54,237 nt of DNA from Sphingopyxis sp. HIX. Its GTDB lineage: Bacteria; Pseudomonadota; Alphaproteobacteria; Sphingomonadales; Sphingomonadaceae. A model generated the notes under the pieces. It was not told the DNA's origin and did not search any database. It saw nothing but the letters and a program-made list of their open reading frames with translations. Shown in pieces: positions 36,082 through 44,383 of this stretch. Positions within the stretch are counted from its first letter, which is position 1. Each line of letters starts with the position of its first letter. The position numbers were made by a program, and so were the translations under genes. The stretch lies in the NCBI RefSeq assembly GCF_001468285.1, contig NZ_LNSB01000036.1, positions 1 through 54,237 on the forward strand. The letters run 5' to 3'.

Positions 36082-36621
36082 ATGCCCGCACCGACGCTGA
36101 CCACCGCGCGCCTCGTGCTGCGCCAGCTGCGCGAGGACGATGCCGCGGCGCTGTTCGCGGTGCTGTCCGATCCCGACGTCATGACCTGGTGGTCGAGCGG
36201 GCCGCACGCATCGCCCGCCGAGACCGCGGACTATGTCAAAGGCAATGCCGCCGACGGACAGGGCTATCTCTGCTGGGCGATCACCGCGGGCGATGAGATG
36301 GCGCTCGGTTGGGTCATCCTGATCGACGCCAAGCCCGACGTGAAGGAAATCGGCTATATCCTGCGCCGCGACCAATGGGGCAAAGGCATCGCGCGCGAAG
36401 CGGTGGCGCGGGTGATCGACCATGGTTTCGGCGAAATGAAGCTGCGCCGTGTCTTTGCCGACACCGATCCCGAAAACCCGGGCTCGATCGGATTGCTCGA
36501 ACGGCTGGGCTTCCAGCGCGAAGGCCGGCTGCGCGGCGAGTGGGAAACGCATATCGGCGTGCGCGATTCGCTGATCTTCGGCTTGCTGCGCGACGAATGG
36601 ACGATGGAGAAGGCCAAGTGA
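36082..36621 (+). CDS. GNAT N-acetyltransferase, RimJ/RimL type
   Basis: 179 residues. TARLVLRQLREDDAAALFAVLSDPDVMTWW is the typical start, IGYILRRDQWGKGIAREAVARVIDHGF holds the acetyl-CoA pyrophosphate loop, and NPGSIGLLERLGFQREGRLR is the C-terminal motif with N-x-x-S-x-x-L. It acetylates an amine, possibly a protein N-terminus or a drug. It starts 4 bp after glmU and overlaps the next gene by 4 bp. Confidence 0.92.
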   Translation: MPAPTLTTARLVLRQLREDDAAALFAVLSDPDVMTWWSSGPHASPAETADYVKGNAADGQGYLCWAITAGDEMALGWVILIDAKPDVKEIGYILRRDQWGKGIAREAVARVIDHGFGEMKLRRVFADTDPENPGSIGLLERLGFQREGRLRGEWETHIGVRDSLIFGLLRDEWTMEKAK

Positions 36622-36932
36622 GCGACCGTTACACCGACAAGCCCTTCCTGCGCTTCGTCGACGCCTATGTGCTGAAGGCGATCGGGCATCTCGACGAAGC
36701 GACCGACGCCTATTGCACCGCGATGGTGCCCAGCCTCGAAAAGAGCTTCGGGCTGAAAGGCACATGGCCGCAGATCGTCGCGCAGCAGATGAACTTCATG
36801 CCCGGTTTGCCCGCGCAAATCCTGCATACTTGGGCCGAAGGCAAGGCGCGCTACGAGGAAGCGAACGGCGAAGCGCCCGATCCCGTGCAGTTTGCGATGA
36901 TCTGGGTTGACCAGAATTTCGGGCGGGCATGA
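36618..36932 (+). CDS. Conserved hypothetical small protein (104 aa)
   Basis: I do not recognise a named domain. It is mostly helical, with FVDAYVLKAIGHLDEATDAYC, LKGTWPQIVAQQMNFMPGLP and DPVQFAMIWVDQNFGRA as likely conserved segments, no signal peptide and no membrane helix. The GTG at 36618 overlaps the upstream stop (GTGA) and its stop overlaps the ATG of the next acetyltransferase by 4 bp. The tight placement between two GNAT genes supports a real coding sequence. Confidence 0.8.
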   Translation: MSDRYTDKPFLRFVDAYVLKAIGHLDEATDAYCTAMVPSLEKSFGLKGTWPQIVAQQMNFMPGLPAQILHTWAEGKARYEEANGEAPDPVQFAMIWVDQNFGRA

Positions 36933-37393
36933 GCCACCTCATCGTCCGGCCGGCAACGCGCGCCGACCATGACCGGTGGCTGCCGTTATGGGACGGCTAC
37001 AACGCCTTTTACGGGCGTAGCGGCGCCGCCGCGCTTGCGCCCGAAATCACCGCCGCGACGTGGGAGCGCTTCTTCGATCCCTATGAGCCGATGTTCGCGC
37101 TCGTCGCCGAGCAGGACGGCGCGCTGCTGGGGCTGACGCATTATCTGCTGCACCGGAGCACGACCTCGCTGCTTCCCTCGCTCTATCTGCAGGACCTGTT
37201 CACCGTCGCCGAGGCGCGTGGAATGGGCGTTGGCCGGTCGCTGGTCGAAGCAGTGTACCGCGCGGCAGAAGCGCGCTCCTTGCCGCGCGTCTACTGGCTG
37301 ACGCACGAAAGCAACGAAACGGCGATGCGGCTCTACGACCAGATCGCCGAGAAATCGGGCTTTCTCGTTTATCGGAAGCAGCTATCGCCTTGA
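36929..37393 (+). CDS. GNAT N-acetyltransferase
   Basis: 154 residues. VRPATRADHDRWLPLWDGYNAFYG is the usual N-terminal segment; LYLQDLFTVAEARGMGVGRSLVEAVYRAAEA contains the acetyl-CoA loop (RGMGVGRSL); NETAMRLYDQIAEKSGFLVYRK is the C-terminal motif with the Tyr-containing helix. The substrate is unknown. Its TGA overlaps the -35 of the vapBC promoter. Confidence 0.92.
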   Translation: MSHLIVRPATRADHDRWLPLWDGYNAFYGRSGAAALAPEITAATWERFFDPYEPMFALVAEQDGALLGLTHYLLHRSTTSLLPSLYLQDLFTVAEARGMGVGRSLVEAVYRAAEARSLPRVYWLTHESNETAMRLYDQIAEKSGFLVYRKQLSP

Positions 37394-37420
37394 CATGATA
37401 TCATGATATGATATCAATAT
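37390..37420 (+). promoter_or_regulatory. vapBC promoter with two TGATATCA operator boxes
   Basis: TTGACA (37390-37395) and a -10 around TATCAA (37412-37417) form a promoter. Two palindromic TGATATCA boxes at 37396-37403 and 37409-37416, 13 bp apart, sit between and over these elements. This fits autorepression by a VapB/VapBC complex. Confidence 0.75.
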
Positions 37421-37423
37421 CCC

Positions 37424-37648
37424 ATGCGTTTCCTCGCCGACATTCCCGACTCCGACGTCGAATGGCTCGACGCTCTCGCTGCCGAGCAGGGCGTGTCGCG
37501 CGCCGAGCTCGTCCGCCGCGCCGTCGCAGCCTATCGCGCCGACGCCTCGGGCGACGCCATCGACAATGCTTTCGGCATCTGGCGTGACCGCGCCGACATC
37601 GGCGATGGCCTCAAATATCAGCGCCGCCTCAGAGGCAAGCGCGAATGA
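37424..37648 (+). CDS. Ribbon-helix-helix antitoxin, VapB/CopG-like
   Basis: 74 residues. MRFLADIPDSDVEWLDALAAEQGVSRAELVRRAVAAYRAD is a ribbon-helix-helix DNA-binding domain; the C-terminal FGIWRDRADIGDGLKYQRRLRG is the toxin-binding tail seen in many VapB proteins. It should neutralise the adjacent PIN-domain toxin and repress the operon. It overlaps vapC by 4 bp (ATGA). Confidence 0.9.
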   Translation: MRFLADIPDSDVEWLDALAAEQGVSRAELVRRAVAAYRADASGDAIDNAFGIWRDRADIGDGLKYQRRLRGKRE

Positions 37649-38013
37649 TCGACGCGCAATTCGACAGCGACATCCTCATCGATGCGCTGAGCGGCGTCGA
37701 GGCCGCGCGCAGCGAAATCCGCCGCGCGGGGCGCAAGAGCGTCAGCCGGATCAGCTGGACCGAGGTGATGACCGCCGCCGACCCCGCGTCGGTCAAGGCG
37801 GTCGAAGCCTTCCTCGGCTGCTTCGCGGTCGAGGAGGTCGGCGACGCCGTCGCGCGCCGCGCTGCCGCGCTGCGCGCCGAGCGCAAGGGGCTGACGCTCT
37901 GCGATGCGCTCGTGCTCGCCACCGCGCAAATCGGCGGCCGCATCCTCGTTACACGCAATATCAAGGTGTTTCCGGCAGCGATGCCGGGTATTCGCGTCCC
38001 CTACACGCTCTAA
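37645..38013 (+). CDS. vapC: PIN-domain ribonuclease toxin VapC
   Basis: 122 residues. Acidic residues expected for the PIN active site are Asp8-Asp9 region (QFDSDILIDAL), Glu in SRISWTEVMT, Asp in LTLCDALVLATAQ and the C-terminal ILVTRNIKVFPA. VapC toxins cut specific RNAs such as initiator tRNA or rRNA loops. The pair is complete, with promoter and operator, and is probably functional. glmS starts 15 bp downstream. Confidence 0.92.
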   Translation: MIDAQFDSDILIDALSGVEAARSEIRRAGRKSVSRISWTEVMTAADPASVKAVEAFLGCFAVEEVGDAVARRAAALRAERKGLTLCDALVLATAQIGGRILVTRNIKVFPAAMPGIRVPYTL

Positions 38014-38028
38014 CGAAAGCAAAGACCC

Positions 38029-39852
38029 ATGTGCGGAATCATCGGAATCGTCGGCAAGGACCAGGTCGCGGACCGGCTGGTCGACGGCCTCAAGCGCATG
38101 GAATATCGCGGCTATGATTCGGCGGGGGTGTGCACGGTCGAGGGCGGCCAGCTCGTCCGCCGCCGCGCCGAGGGCAAGCTCGGCAATCTGGTCAAGGAAC
38201 TCGCAGGCAACCCCGCGCCCGGCCTCGTCGGCATCGCACACACGCGCTGGGCGACCCACGGCGCGCCGACGACGAGCAACGCGCACCCGCACGCGACGGG
38301 CGAGGTCGCGCTGGTCCACAACGGGATCATCGAGAATTTCAAGCCGCTGCGCGAGGCGTTGCAGGCGCGCGGCCGCAGCTTCGAGAGCGAAACCGATACC
38401 GAAGTCGTCGCGCATCTCGTCAGCGAGCAGGTCGAGGCGGGCCAATCGCCGACCGAGGCGGTGCAGGCGGTCCTCCCGCAGCTGCGCGGCGCCTTCGCGC
38501 TCGCCATCGCCTTCCGCCGGCACCCCGACCTGCTCATCGGCGCCCGCCTCGGCTCCCCGCTCGTCGTCGGTTACGGTGAGGGCGAAACCTATCTCGGCTC
38601 GGACGCGCTCGCGCTCGCGCCGCTGACGCAGAAGATCGCCTATCTCGAGGAAGGCGACTGGGTCGTGATCACGCGCGAGGGCGCGCAAATCTTCGACAGC
38701 GCCAACAACCCAGTGACGCGCGAGATCACCACCAGCGGGGTCACTGCCGCGACGATCGAGAAGGGCAATTACCGCCACTTCATGCAGAAGGAGATTTTCG
38801 AGCAGCCGACCGTCGTCGCGCAGACGCTTTCCTCCTACATCCGCCCGCTCGAACAGACCGTCGCGCTGCCGCAGATGGATTTCGACCTGTCGGCGATCGA
38901 CCGCATCACCATCGTCGCCTGCGGCACCAGCTTCTACGCCGGCATGGTCGCCAAATATTGGTTCGAGACCTTCGCGCGCGTCCCCGTCGACATCGATGTC
39001 GCGTCGGAATTCCGTTACCGCGACCCGGTGCTCCAGCCCGGCGGGCTCGCGCTCTTCATCTCGCAGTCGGGCGAGACCGCCGATACGCTCGCCGCGCTGC
39101 GCCATTGCAAGGCGAACGGCCAGACGATCGCGGTCGTCGTCAATGTGCCGACCAGCAGCATGGCGCGCGAGGCCGACCTGCTGCTGCCGACGCATGCGGG
39201 GCCGGAGATCGGCGTCGCCTCGACCAAGGCCTTCACCTGCCAGCTCGCGGTGCTCGCCGCGCTCGCCGCGCATCTTGCGCTGAAGAAGGGCAAGCTCAGT
39301 GCCGACGAAGAGCGCGAGATCGTCAAGCATCTGATCGAGGCCCCCGCCGCGCTCAACGCCGCGCTAAGCCATGACGAGGAGATCGCCGCGATGGCGCATC
39401 TCGTCGCCCCGGCGCGCGACGTCCTTTATCTGGGCCGCGGCCCCGATTATCCGCTCGCGCTCGAAGGCGCGCTCAAGCTCAAGGAAATCAGCTACATCCA
39501 CGCGGAGGGTTACGCCTCGGGCGAGATGAAGCACGGCCCGATCGCGCTGATCGACGAGGCGGTCCCGGTGATCGTCCTCGCGCCCTCGGGTCCCTTGTTC
39601 GAAAAGACCGTCAGCAACATGCAGGAAGTCATGGCGCGCGGCGGCAAGATCGTCCTGATCAGCGACGCCGAAGGCCTCGCCGAAGCCGGCGACGGCTGCA
39701 TGGCGACGATCGAAATGCCCAAGGTGCATCCGTTGATTGCGCCGCTGGTTTACGCGGTGCCGGTGCAACTGCTCGCCTACCATGTGGCGGTGGCGAAGGG
39801 GACCGACGTCGACCAGCCGCGCAACCTGGCGAAGTCGGTGACGGTGGAGTGA
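38029..39852 (+). CDS. glmS: Glutamine-fructose-6-phosphate aminotransferase (isomerizing)
   Basis: 607 residues. The N-terminal glutaminase starts MCGIIGIVG with the Cys nucleophile at position 2, followed by RMEYRGYDSAGV, HTRWATHGAP and NAHPH. Two SIS domains follow (TIVACGTSFYAGMVAKYW, FISQSGETADTLAAL, YLGRGPDYPLALEGALKLKE), ending in AKSVTVE. It makes glucosamine-6-phosphate, the first step towards UDP-GlcNAc. No glmS ribozyme is visible, as expected outside Firmicutes. Confidence 0.97.
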   Translation: MCGIIGIVGKDQVADRLVDGLKRMEYRGYDSAGVCTVEGGQLVRRRAEGKLGNLVKELAGNPAPGLVGIAHTRWATHGAPTTSNAHPHATGEVALVHNGIIENFKPLREALQARGRSFESETDTEVVAHLVSEQVEAGQSPTEAVQAVLPQLRGAFALAIAFRRHPDLLIGARLGSPLVVGYGEGETYLGSDALALAPLTQKIAYLEEGDWVVITREGAQIFDSANNPVTREITTSGVTAATIEKGNYRHFMQKEIFEQPTVVAQTLSSYIRPLEQTVALPQMDFDLSAIDRITIVACGTSFYAGMVAKYWFETFARVPVDIDVASEFRYRDPVLQPGGLALFISQSGETADTLAALRHCKANGQTIAVVVNVPTSSMAREADLLLPTHAGPEIGVASTKAFTCQLAVLAALAAHLALKKGKLSADEEREIVKHLIEAPAALNAALSHDEEIAAMAHLVAPARDVLYLGRGPDYPLALEGALKLKEISYIHAEGYASGEMKHGPIALIDEAVPVIVLAPSGPLFEKTVSNMQEVMARGGKIVLISDAEGLAEAGDGCMATIEMPKVHPLIAPLVYAVPVQLLAYHVAVAKGTDVDQPRNLAKSVTVE

Positions 39853-39859
39853 TGCGCGC

Positions 39860-40330
39860 CTAGATGGTGGCGGCGTAGGCGTCGGCGAAGGGAACGAATT
39901 TCGGCCGCTTGCGGAAGAAGGTGTCGGCGCAGACCAGCGACCAGAACTCGCTATCGAGTTCGTCGAAATCCTGGCGCTCTTCGGGATAGCCGACGATTTC
40001 GCGGCGTTCCGTCTGCGTGCCGGGAACGCTATCGCCGAGCAATGCCCCGGCGCGGCGCAATATATCGGCGACTTCGGGCATGCCAATCGCGTCGAAGCCG
40101 CGAATGGCTTCTGGCCAGGTCGTGCCAGTCGAATTGAAGAAATATTGCCAGTGGCCGCCATTTTCGATTTCGGCATGCGCCCAGTGAACGGCGAACAGGT
40201 TCACGATCTTTTCCGGGATATCGGCTATCGATTCCAGCCAAGCGTCGCGCCCGTCGTAGAAGTTGAACTGGTCCCAATAGGGATCGATCGCCTTGGGATA
40301 TTCGCGTGGCATATTGAAGATATGGAACAT
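39860..40330 (-). CDS. DMP19/DUF4375-family protein
   Basis: 156 residues. The central NLFAVHWAHAEIENGGHWQYFFNSTG is the characteristic motif of the DMP19-like family, followed by GFDAIGMPEVADILRRAGALLG. No signal peptide or membrane helix. DMP19 was described as a DNA-mimic protein in Neisseria, but most family members are uncharacterised and this one is not especially acidic. Its 3-prime end lies 7 bp from the glmS stop (convergent). Confidence 0.85.
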   Translation of the reverse strand: MFHIFNMPREYPKAIDPYWDQFNFYDGRDAWLESIADIPEKIVNLFAVHWAHAEIENGGHWQYFFNSTGTTWPEAIRGFDAIGMPEVADILRRAGALLGDSVPGTQTERREIVGYPEERQDFDELDSEFWSLVCADTFFRKRPKFVPFADAYAATI

Positions 40331-40424
40331 GGCACTTCCTGCATGGACTGAAGGAAGAAGAATGCCAGTTTCTGTCGAAGCATTTGTTAATGTAGGTCCG
40401 GATCGGACCAGATACTCGACCGTC

Positions 40425-40613
40425 TCACTCCCCCGAATTCGCCTGCTCCAAAATCGACGCCGCGATTTCCTCCAGCTTGCCGACGATCAGCAGCGGCGCG
40501 CCGCCGACCATGCCGACCTGCACCTGGCCATTCTCATAGTCGCGCAGCCACGCGACATTGTCGGCGACCACCAGATAATTGCCGCCGCGCGATTTGAGCT
40601 CGATGAACTTCAT
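40425..40613 (-). CDS. Small conserved protein (62 aa)
   Basis: MKFIELKSRGGNYLVVADNV continues as AWLRDYENGQVQVGMVGGAP and ends in a short helix (EEIAASILEQANSGE). This looks like a small beta-rich single-domain protein; similar short proteins occur near signalling or phage-derived genes, but I cannot name a function. An AGGAGAC ribosome binding site precedes the ATG at 40613, which supports this start over the very long upstream frame. Confidence 0.75.
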   Translation of the reverse strand: MKFIELKSRGGNYLVVADNVAWLRDYENGQVQVGMVGGAPLLIVGKLEEIAASILEQANSGE

Positions 40614-40682
40614 GATTGCGTCTCCTGTCGCCTTGGCCTTTAGCGCCGACAGGTTGCATTCGCATAAACAGGACAAGCTTCG

Positions 40683-41342
40683 ATGACTCCCGCCGCCATC
40701 ATCTTCGACTTCGACGGCGTGATCGCCGACAGCGAGGTGCGCGCCAACCTGTCGCTGTCCGAAAGCCTGACCGCGGTCGGCATGCCGACCACCTACGACG
40801 AGAGCCTGCGCGACTATTACGGCCACAACTGGCAGGAGACGCAGCGGCGGATCGAAGCGCGTTTCGGGCGTCCGCTGCCCGCCGATTTCCGCGAGCAACA
40901 CCGGACGCGCGCAAGGGCGCGCTTCATGGAAGGCTTCGACGCGGTGCCGGGCGCGCCCGCTTTTCTCGACTCGCTGGGCGCCACGCCGCGCGCGATCGCC
41001 TCGTCGAGCCGCGCCGAATATATCGGCTGGGCGCTCGGGCTGTTCGGGCTCGGCCATCATTTCGGCGCGCATATCTACAGCGCCGACGGCTGGGACCGCG
41101 GCAAGCCCTTTCCCGACATCTACCTCGCCGCCGCTAGGGGCCTCGGCGTCGATCCGGCGCAGTGCCTCGCGATCGAGGACTCCCCCACCGGCGCCCGCGC
41201 CGCGCTCGCGGCGGGGATGACCGTCATCGGCTTCTGCGGTGCCGGCCACATCGTCGACCGCGCCGCGCACGGCGCCATGCTGCGCGAGGTGGGGGTGCAT
41301 CATGTGGCGCTGAGCTTCGACGATATCGCTGCCGTCGCCTGA
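40683..41342 (+). CDS. HAD-family hydrolase, beta-phosphoglucomutase/sugar phosphatase-like
   Basis: 219 residues. Motif I IIFDFDGVIADSEVRAN, motif II AIASSSRAEYI, Lys in RGKPFPDIYLAAA and motif IV LAIEDSPTGARAALAAGMTVIGF. The cap between motifs I and II is the helical type of DhaC/beta-PGM-like enzymes. The second Asp of motif I is present, so phosphatase or mutase activity is likely. The substrate is not predictable. It is divergent from the 62-residue gene. Confidence 0.92.
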   Translation: MTPAAIIFDFDGVIADSEVRANLSLSESLTAVGMPTTYDESLRDYYGHNWQETQRRIEARFGRPLPADFREQHRTRARARFMEGFDAVPGAPAFLDSLGATPRAIASSSRAEYIGWALGLFGLGHHFGAHIYSADGWDRGKPFPDIYLAAARGLGVDPAQCLAIEDSPTGARAALAAGMTVIGFCGAGHIVDRAAHGAMLREVGVHHVALSFDDIAAVA

Positions 41343-41389
41343 CGCCAATCCGGCGTGACGTGAGCGCGACGCGCCCGACTTCCGGATTT

Positions 41390-41453
41390 CTTTGTGGCTT
41401 CGTGGCTTTGTGCGAGTCTCATTTTTCTCGCACAAAGCCACGAAGCCACAAAG
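41390..41453. repeat. Perfect 27-bp inverted repeat, TTTGTGGCTTCGTGGC family
   Basis: The arms 41390-41416 and 41427-41453 are exact reverse complements around a 10-nt loop that ends in five Ts. The right arm reads CTCGCACAAAGCCACGAAGC and on. It follows the HAD gene by 47 bp and could end its transcript. A related single arm is at 169-195. Confidence 0.92.
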
Positions 41454-41627
41454 AGGGCACCAGGCAGCAAGCCGCGGCTGGCAAGGCGACAAAAAGCGCT
41501 GTCCTAAAAAACATCGCCATATTAGCGTGATGGCGACTCCATGCTGCACCCGTCACGGGCAGCACCGAAAAGGCCGATCGCGAATGAAGTTGCGCAGTTT
41601 TCCGCCATTTTTTTCGCGGGCAATATC

Positions 41628-41708
41628 GTGTTCCCCGGCGAAAGCCGGGGTCCAGTCGCGCTGGTCGAGCCTTCGCCTATATGGGCACCGGCCTTCGCCG
41701 GGGAACAC
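41628..41708. repeat. Inverted repeat, GTGTTCCCCGGCGAAAGCC family
   Basis: The arm at 41628-41646 pairs with 41690-41708 with one mismatch over 19 bp, around a 43-bp spacer. It lies about 75 bp before the dienelactone hydrolase gene. Confidence 0.85.
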
Positions 41709-41784
41709 ATGATAGTTATGCGAGTCCACTGTTAAGTTCGGCGGTTTTCCGTCGCTTTCGAAAAGCCCCCCAAGGAGAGACGCC

Positions 41785-42657
41785 ATGTGCACCCATGATA
41801 CCGAAGCCGATCTCGACCGCGCCGGGCTGCCCGTCGGGCGCCGCGGCTTTACCGCGCTCGCGGGGGCGGGCGCGCTGATGGCGGCGCTGCCCGCGCGCGC
41901 GATCGAGGGAAGGGCGCTGGTTCGCCGCGACGTGACGATCGCCACCGCCGACGGCACCTGCGATGCCTATTTCGTCGCCCCCGCCGAGGGCAAGCACCCC
42001 GGCGTCCTGGTGTGGCCCGACATCCGCGGCCTGCGCCCCGCCTTTCGCCAGATGGCCGACCGGCTCGCGGGCGAGGGCTATGCGGTGCTCACCGTGAACC
42101 CCTTCTACCGCTGGCAGAAGTCGCCCGTCGTCGACGCCGCCAACGACTGGAGCGATCCCGCGGTGCGCGAGAAATTGTTCGGTTACCTCAAGCAGCTGAC
42201 CCGGCCGATCGTCGAGACCGACGCCAAGGCGCATCTCGCCTTCCTCGACGCGCAGGCGGAGGTCGACACCAGGCGGCGGATCGGCACCACCGGCTATTGC
42301 ATGGGCGGCGCGATGACGATCTACACCGCGGCGCTCGGCCCGAACCGCGTCGGCGCGGCGGCGAGCTTCCACGGCGGCGGGGTCGCCACCGACAAGCCCG
42401 ACAGCCCGCATTTGCTGATCGACGGCACCAACGCCGGCTATCTCTTCGCGATCGCCGACAATGACGACAAGGAAACCCCGAACGAGAAAGTCCTGCTGGC
42501 CGAAACCCTTAAGCCGCGCCCGCAGTGGCACGAGGTCGAGGTCTATGCCGGTGCGATGCACGGCTGGTGCCCGCCCGACGGCCGCGCCTACAACGAGGCG
42601 GCCGCCGAAAAGGCGTGGGGACGCATGCTCGAGCTGTTCAAGGCCGAGCTCGCCTGA
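41785..42657 (+). CDS. Tat-exported dienelactone hydrolase-family protein
   Basis: 290 residues. The N-terminus has a twin-arginine signal (GRRGFTALAGAGALMAALPARA). The hydrolase core shows VLVWPDIRGLRPAFRQMADRLA, the Cys nucleophile elbow TTGYCMGGAMTIYTAA, an acid in ADNDDKETPNEKV and the His in AGAMHGWCPPD. Dienelactone hydrolases with this Cys-Asp-His triad open lactones; the periplasmic substrate here is unknown. AAGGAGAGA precedes the ATG. Confidence 0.92.
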   Translation: MCTHDTEADLDRAGLPVGRRGFTALAGAGALMAALPARAIEGRALVRRDVTIATADGTCDAYFVAPAEGKHPGVLVWPDIRGLRPAFRQMADRLAGEGYAVLTVNPFYRWQKSPVVDAANDWSDPAVREKLFGYLKQLTRPIVETDAKAHLAFLDAQAEVDTRRRIGTTGYCMGGAMTIYTAALGPNRVGAAASFHGGGVATDKPDSPHLLIDGTNAGYLFAIADNDDKETPNEKVLLAETLKPRPQWHEVEVYAGAMHGWCPPDGRAYNEAAAEKAWGRMLELFKAELA

Positions 42658-42669
42658 CGGCGAGCCGGC

Positions 42670-43680
42670 TCAGGGGAAGCAGGGCAAATAGCTGCTCACC
42701 GCCGAATGCGCGTCGGCGACGGTCGAGAATTGCTCGCTGTTGAGCGCGTTCACCACCGCGGGCATCGCCGATGTCAGCACGTCGGCGCCGGGCACCCACA
42801 GATGGTTGGCGTCGAAATAGGTGAAGTCGCCCACGGCATAATAGCCGCCGTCGGTATCGACGATGATCCCCAGGATCAGCGCCGCCCACGCCAGCTCCTC
42901 CCACGTCTTGGGGAAATGGATGAAGGGGAAGAAATCGGCTTCGGCCCAGAAGGGCAGGAAGGGGACGACGTCATTCTCGACCTGGTAGCGATGCGTGGTC
43001 GCGGCGAGGCTGCCGTAGAAGCTCTGGAAGATCTTGTTGCCCACCGGCGGCGGGGCGAAGGCGTGGACCTCGATCGCATTCTTGAACTGCGGAAAGGCCG
43101 CCTCGATCAGCTGCGCCGCGAGGAAGGTCATCGCCGCGCCCTTCGAATGGCCGGTGACCACCACCCCGGTGCACGGCGTCGTCGCGAGCACCGTGTCGAT
43201 CATATGGCCGATGCTGGGCCAGAGGCTGAGCATCGCCTTCACGAAGCCCGTTTCGGCGCGGCAGTCGCGGATCACCGGCAGCTGCTTCACCCACCAATGC
43301 GTCTGCGGGATGTCGGCGTCGTTCATCCAGTCGGCCATCCAGGCGAAGATGTCGTTGTTGTGCAGCGTCGGCGGGATGGTGCCGCGGATCGCGACGAGCA
43401 GCTTGCCATTGGCGAGCGCGCCGACCAGCGCGGCGTTGATCTCGTCCTTGCCGGTCGAGGCGAAGAGCGGGGCATAGCCGCTCGCCGCGGTGCCGACGAA
43501 GCCGACCTGGTCCTGATAGGTCGGCACGACATTGTAGAAATAGGCGCCGCCCGGCCCCGGGATGGTGCGCGTCACCGGCGGCGTCGGCGGATCGGGAACC
43601 CAGCCCTTGGGGTGGATCTGATAGGCGCAGATGCTGGCGTTGATTGCGCTCTTCGCGGCGGCGGCCTGGCTCGGTGTCAT
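42670..43680 (-). CDS. Class 3 lipase-family protein
   Basis: 336 residues. The nucleophile elbow is VVVTGHSKGAAMTFLAAQLIEAAF; the lipase_3 family also shows LLVAIRGTIPPTLHNNDIFAWMADW and VHAFAPPPVGNKIFQ before it and after it. NHLWVPGADVL may bring the catalytic His. No signal peptide is apparent. It is convergent with the dienelactone hydrolase (12 bp apart). The start at 43680 was chosen because the longer frame lacks family similarity. Confidence 0.87.
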   Translation of the reverse strand: MTPSQAAAAKSAINASICAYQIHPKGWVPDPPTPPVTRTIPGPGGAYFYNVVPTYQDQVGFVGTAASGYAPLFASTGKDEINAALVGALANGKLLVAIRGTIPPTLHNNDIFAWMADWMNDADIPQTHWWVKQLPVIRDCRAETGFVKAMLSLWPSIGHMIDTVLATTPCTGVVVTGHSKGAAMTFLAAQLIEAAFPQFKNAIEVHAFAPPPVGNKIFQSFYGSLAATTHRYQVENDVVPFLPFWAEADFFPFIHFPKTWEELAWAALILGIIVDTDGGYYAVGDFTYFDANHLWVPGADVLTSAMPAVVNALNSEQFSTVADAHSAVSSYLPCFP

Positions 43681-43795
43681 GCGGAAGTCCCCCAAGGATG
43701 CGGGAGCGCGGGCAGATGATGGCCGGCGACCCCGATGAGTGCGACCCGGGGCTTGTTGTGGCGAAATGCGACGATAGCGCGTTTCGCCGCCGCTG

Positions 43796-44368
43796 TCACA
43801 TCGCCTGCAAGAGCGCCCTGCCGCGCGGCGACAGCCGGTATCCGGTCTCGAGGCTCTCGGTGAGGCCGAGTTCCTTGAGCTTGCGGATGTCGCGCTTGAG
43901 GTCGAGCTTGTCGGTGCCCAGCATCGCGGCGATCTCGCGCGCCGCGAGGCCCTCGTTCGTGGCAATGATCCGCAGCACGCGGGCGGTCCACGGCGTATCG
44001 CGCGGCTTGTCGAGGCGGCCCAGCCGCTGGCGGAGCGCGTCGAGCGCGTCCGGCGTCAGCGCCCCCTGCTCGCGCAGCGCGATCCGCCCGTCCTCGCCGG
44101 CATGATGGAGCGCGATGCGATAGACTTCGCCTTCGCCGCGTCCGTTCAATTCGGCGAGCAGCGCCTCGCGTCCGGCAAAGCCCGCGGCTATCGCCTCATC
44201 ATCGGTTATCCCCGCAGGATCGCAAGGCTCGACCGCGTCGATCGCAAGCTCGCCAATCGCGGTGCGCAGCCGCCCGCCCGCCTTGACCGTCGGTTTGCGC
44301 CAGCGGCGGAAAGCGAGGCTGACTTCGCCGCATCGGATCCGCTCGAGCAGGGCCATGCGGATCAGCAT
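43796..44368 (-). CDS. ASCH-like domain fused to a winged-helix domain
   Basis: 190 residues. Residues 1-100 fit an ASCH/PUA-like RNA-binding domain: ERIRCGEVSLAFRRWRKPTV, GGRLRTAIGELAIDAVEP, ITDDEAIAAGFAGREALLAEL and EVYRIALHHAGEDGRIALRE. Residues 115-190 look like a winged helix (WTARVLRIIATNEGLAAREI-type, LKRDIRKLKELGLTESLETGYRLSPRG). ASCH proteins are thought to bind RNA or modified bases; the extra DNA-binding-like part suggests a regulator. Overall function is unknown. Confidence 0.75.
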   Translation of the reverse strand: MLIRMALLERIRCGEVSLAFRRWRKPTVKAGGRLRTAIGELAIDAVEPCDPAGITDDEAIAAGFAGREALLAELNGRGEGEVYRIALHHAGEDGRIALREQGALTPDALDALRQRLGRLDKPRDTPWTARVLRIIATNEGLAAREIAAMLGTDKLDLKRDIRKLKELGLTESLETGYRLSPRGRALLQAM

Positions 44369-44383
44369 CGCCGGCTACGCCGT

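Larger units (their letters stand above)
41343..41784. other. Gene-free stretch with two palindromes and two short hairpins
   Basis: This 442-bp gap contains the two repeats listed separately. Between them are two short hairpins: TCGCCAT/ATGGCGA (41514-41520, 41530-41536) and TGCTG/CAGCA with inner CCCG/CGGG (41542-41564). No ORF here looks coding. AAGGAGAG at about 41772-41779 is the ribosome binding site of the next gene. Confidence 0.6.
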
